Part shown: piece after piece, positions 63,599 to 64,000 of the stretch
How positions within the stretch are numbered: the first letter of the stretch is position 1
Layout: the number at the start of each line of letters is the position of its first letter
DNA from: WTFY01 sp965205685
Lineage (GTDB): Bacteria; Pseudomonadota; Gammaproteobacteria; UBA4575
NCBI GenBank assembly: GCA_965205685.1
Contig: OZ242174.1
Location: 496,001-560,000 of the forward strand
DNA: 64,000 bases
Reading direction: 5' to 3'
Made by a program: the position numbers and the translations under genes
Notes under the pieces: model-generated
Told to the model about the DNA's origin: nothing
Seen by the model: the letters and a program-made list of their open reading frames with translations, nothing else
Database searches by the model: none

Positions 63599-63997
63599 AT
63601 GGTCAGGCAAGTTTGCATGCTTTTAGGGATGGTGCTTTGGGCAGCACCATTGCTTGCTGAAGTGGGCGGAGAAGTCAGCGGTCCACCTGAGATCGTTACG
63701 GATGCACCGCCTGCTGCCAAGCCGGATTCTGAGCCACATACGGCACAAACGGAAAATGTGACCATCTACGAATCGAGATTTTTTCCGGGATTTCGACCGT
63801 GCACGTCCCAGGACTATCATGACCATGATTTTGGCCCTATCACTTGTCAGGATGCTGCGGCTGCACGCGCACTGACTTCCCCCAGTCAAGAATACAGATC
63901 AGCCCCCAGCTTGATGGAAGCAGATACGGTGTCTCAGGGGAATATCTACAAGCTGCGTTTTGGGCGTTTCACCAGGGACGGAAATGCCAAACAGTAA
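63599..63997 (+). CDS. hypothetical small exported protein
   Basis: A 132-residue protein with a signal peptide (about 1-20, ending PLLAEVGG), an acidic Pro-rich linker, then a compact segment with two cysteines (RPCTSQDYHDHDF and ITCQDAAAA) that could form a disulfide, plus a short HDHD stretch that could bind a metal. I do not recognise the family. It lies just downstream of the other exported gene, and its stop is three bases from the window end. Confidence 0.55.
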   Translation: MVRQVCMLLGMVLWAAPLLAEVGGEVSGPPEIVTDAPPAAKPDSEPHTAQTENVTIYESRFFPGFRPCTSQDYHDHDFGPITCQDAAAARALTSPSQEYRSAPSLMEADTVSQGNIYKLRFGRFTRDGNAKQ

Positions 63998-64000
63998 GCA

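Overview
The window is a contiguous piece of a gammaproteobacterial chromosome. The evidence is the gene content and order: glnK-amtB, purEK, trpEGDC, rplM-rpsI, rpiA opposite ilvA, zapA next to 6S RNA, pepP-ubiH-ubiI, lptD-surA-pdxA-rsmA-apaG-apaH, and mrdA-rodA-mltB-rlpA-dacA with lipB-lipA. I see no rRNA, tRNA, CRISPR array, prophage, insertion sequence or restriction/defence locus, so this is core chromosome rather than an island. A class I (eukaryote-type) aldolase beside pgk and pyk, a K+-dependent-type membrane pyrophosphatase and a tungstate-type ABC transporter fit an environmental, possibly chemolithoautotrophic lineage. That ecological reading is inference, and no carbon-fixation or sulfur-oxidation gene is visible.

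Layout. 0-4 kb: lower glycolysis (pgk, pyk, fba). 4-5.8 kb: PII protein and ammonium channel, closed by a hairpin terminator. 5.8-9.1 kb: purC-bioD diverging from purE-purK. 9.1-11.4 kb: an AcuI/YhdH-type reductase and an SpmA-SpmB fusion membrane protein. 11.6-16.2 kb: rpe followed by trpE, trpG, trpD, trpC. 16.5-21.9 kb: small redox and stress genes (zinc alcohol dehydrogenase, hemerythrin-like, OsmC-like, speD, coq7, a GlcF-like Fe-S protein, a small ferredoxin). 22-25.5 kb: rplM-rpsI, rpiA, ilvA. 25.5-27.5 kb: a lysine-rich repeat protein, an EVE-domain protein, 6S RNA, zapA and a small coiled-coil gene. 27.7-31.4 kb: pepP-ubiH-ubiI. 31.5-33.8 kb: tupBCA. 34-40 kb: a lone gcvH-like gene, tpx, an acyltransferase, a DUF255/thioredoxin-fold protein, and lgt-thyA-folA. 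40-48 kb: the lptD-to-apaH operon on the minus strand. 48-50 kb: hppA. 50.4-59 kb: the elongation/peptidoglycan cluster ending in lipB-lipA. 59-62.7 kb: murU-amgK, a membrane-anchored cold-shock protein and argA. 62.9-64 kb: two exported proteins I do not recognise.

Several blocks work together. The envelope genes cover LPS insertion (lptD, surA), peptidoglycan elongation and trimming (mrdA, rodA, mltB, rlpA, dacA), muropeptide recycling (amgK, murU), lipoprotein maturation (lgt) and a D-amino-acid transaminase. Ubiquinone synthesis appears in two places (coq7 and ubiH/ubiI).

No large undescribed system is evident. The most notable finding is in the lysine-rich repeat gene at 25.6-26.0 kb: a perfect 11-bp tandem duplication shifts the frame out of the basic repeats, past the ancestral stop, through the gene's own bidirectional terminator and into the 3' end of ilvA. 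Other points for follow-up are a possible leader or small RNA upstream of rplM, a 17-codon ORF stop-start overlapped with gcvH, paired ACAGG dyads between tupB and gcvH, an N-terminally membrane-anchored cold-shock protein, and an unrecognised exported protein inside the pdxA-rsmA operon.
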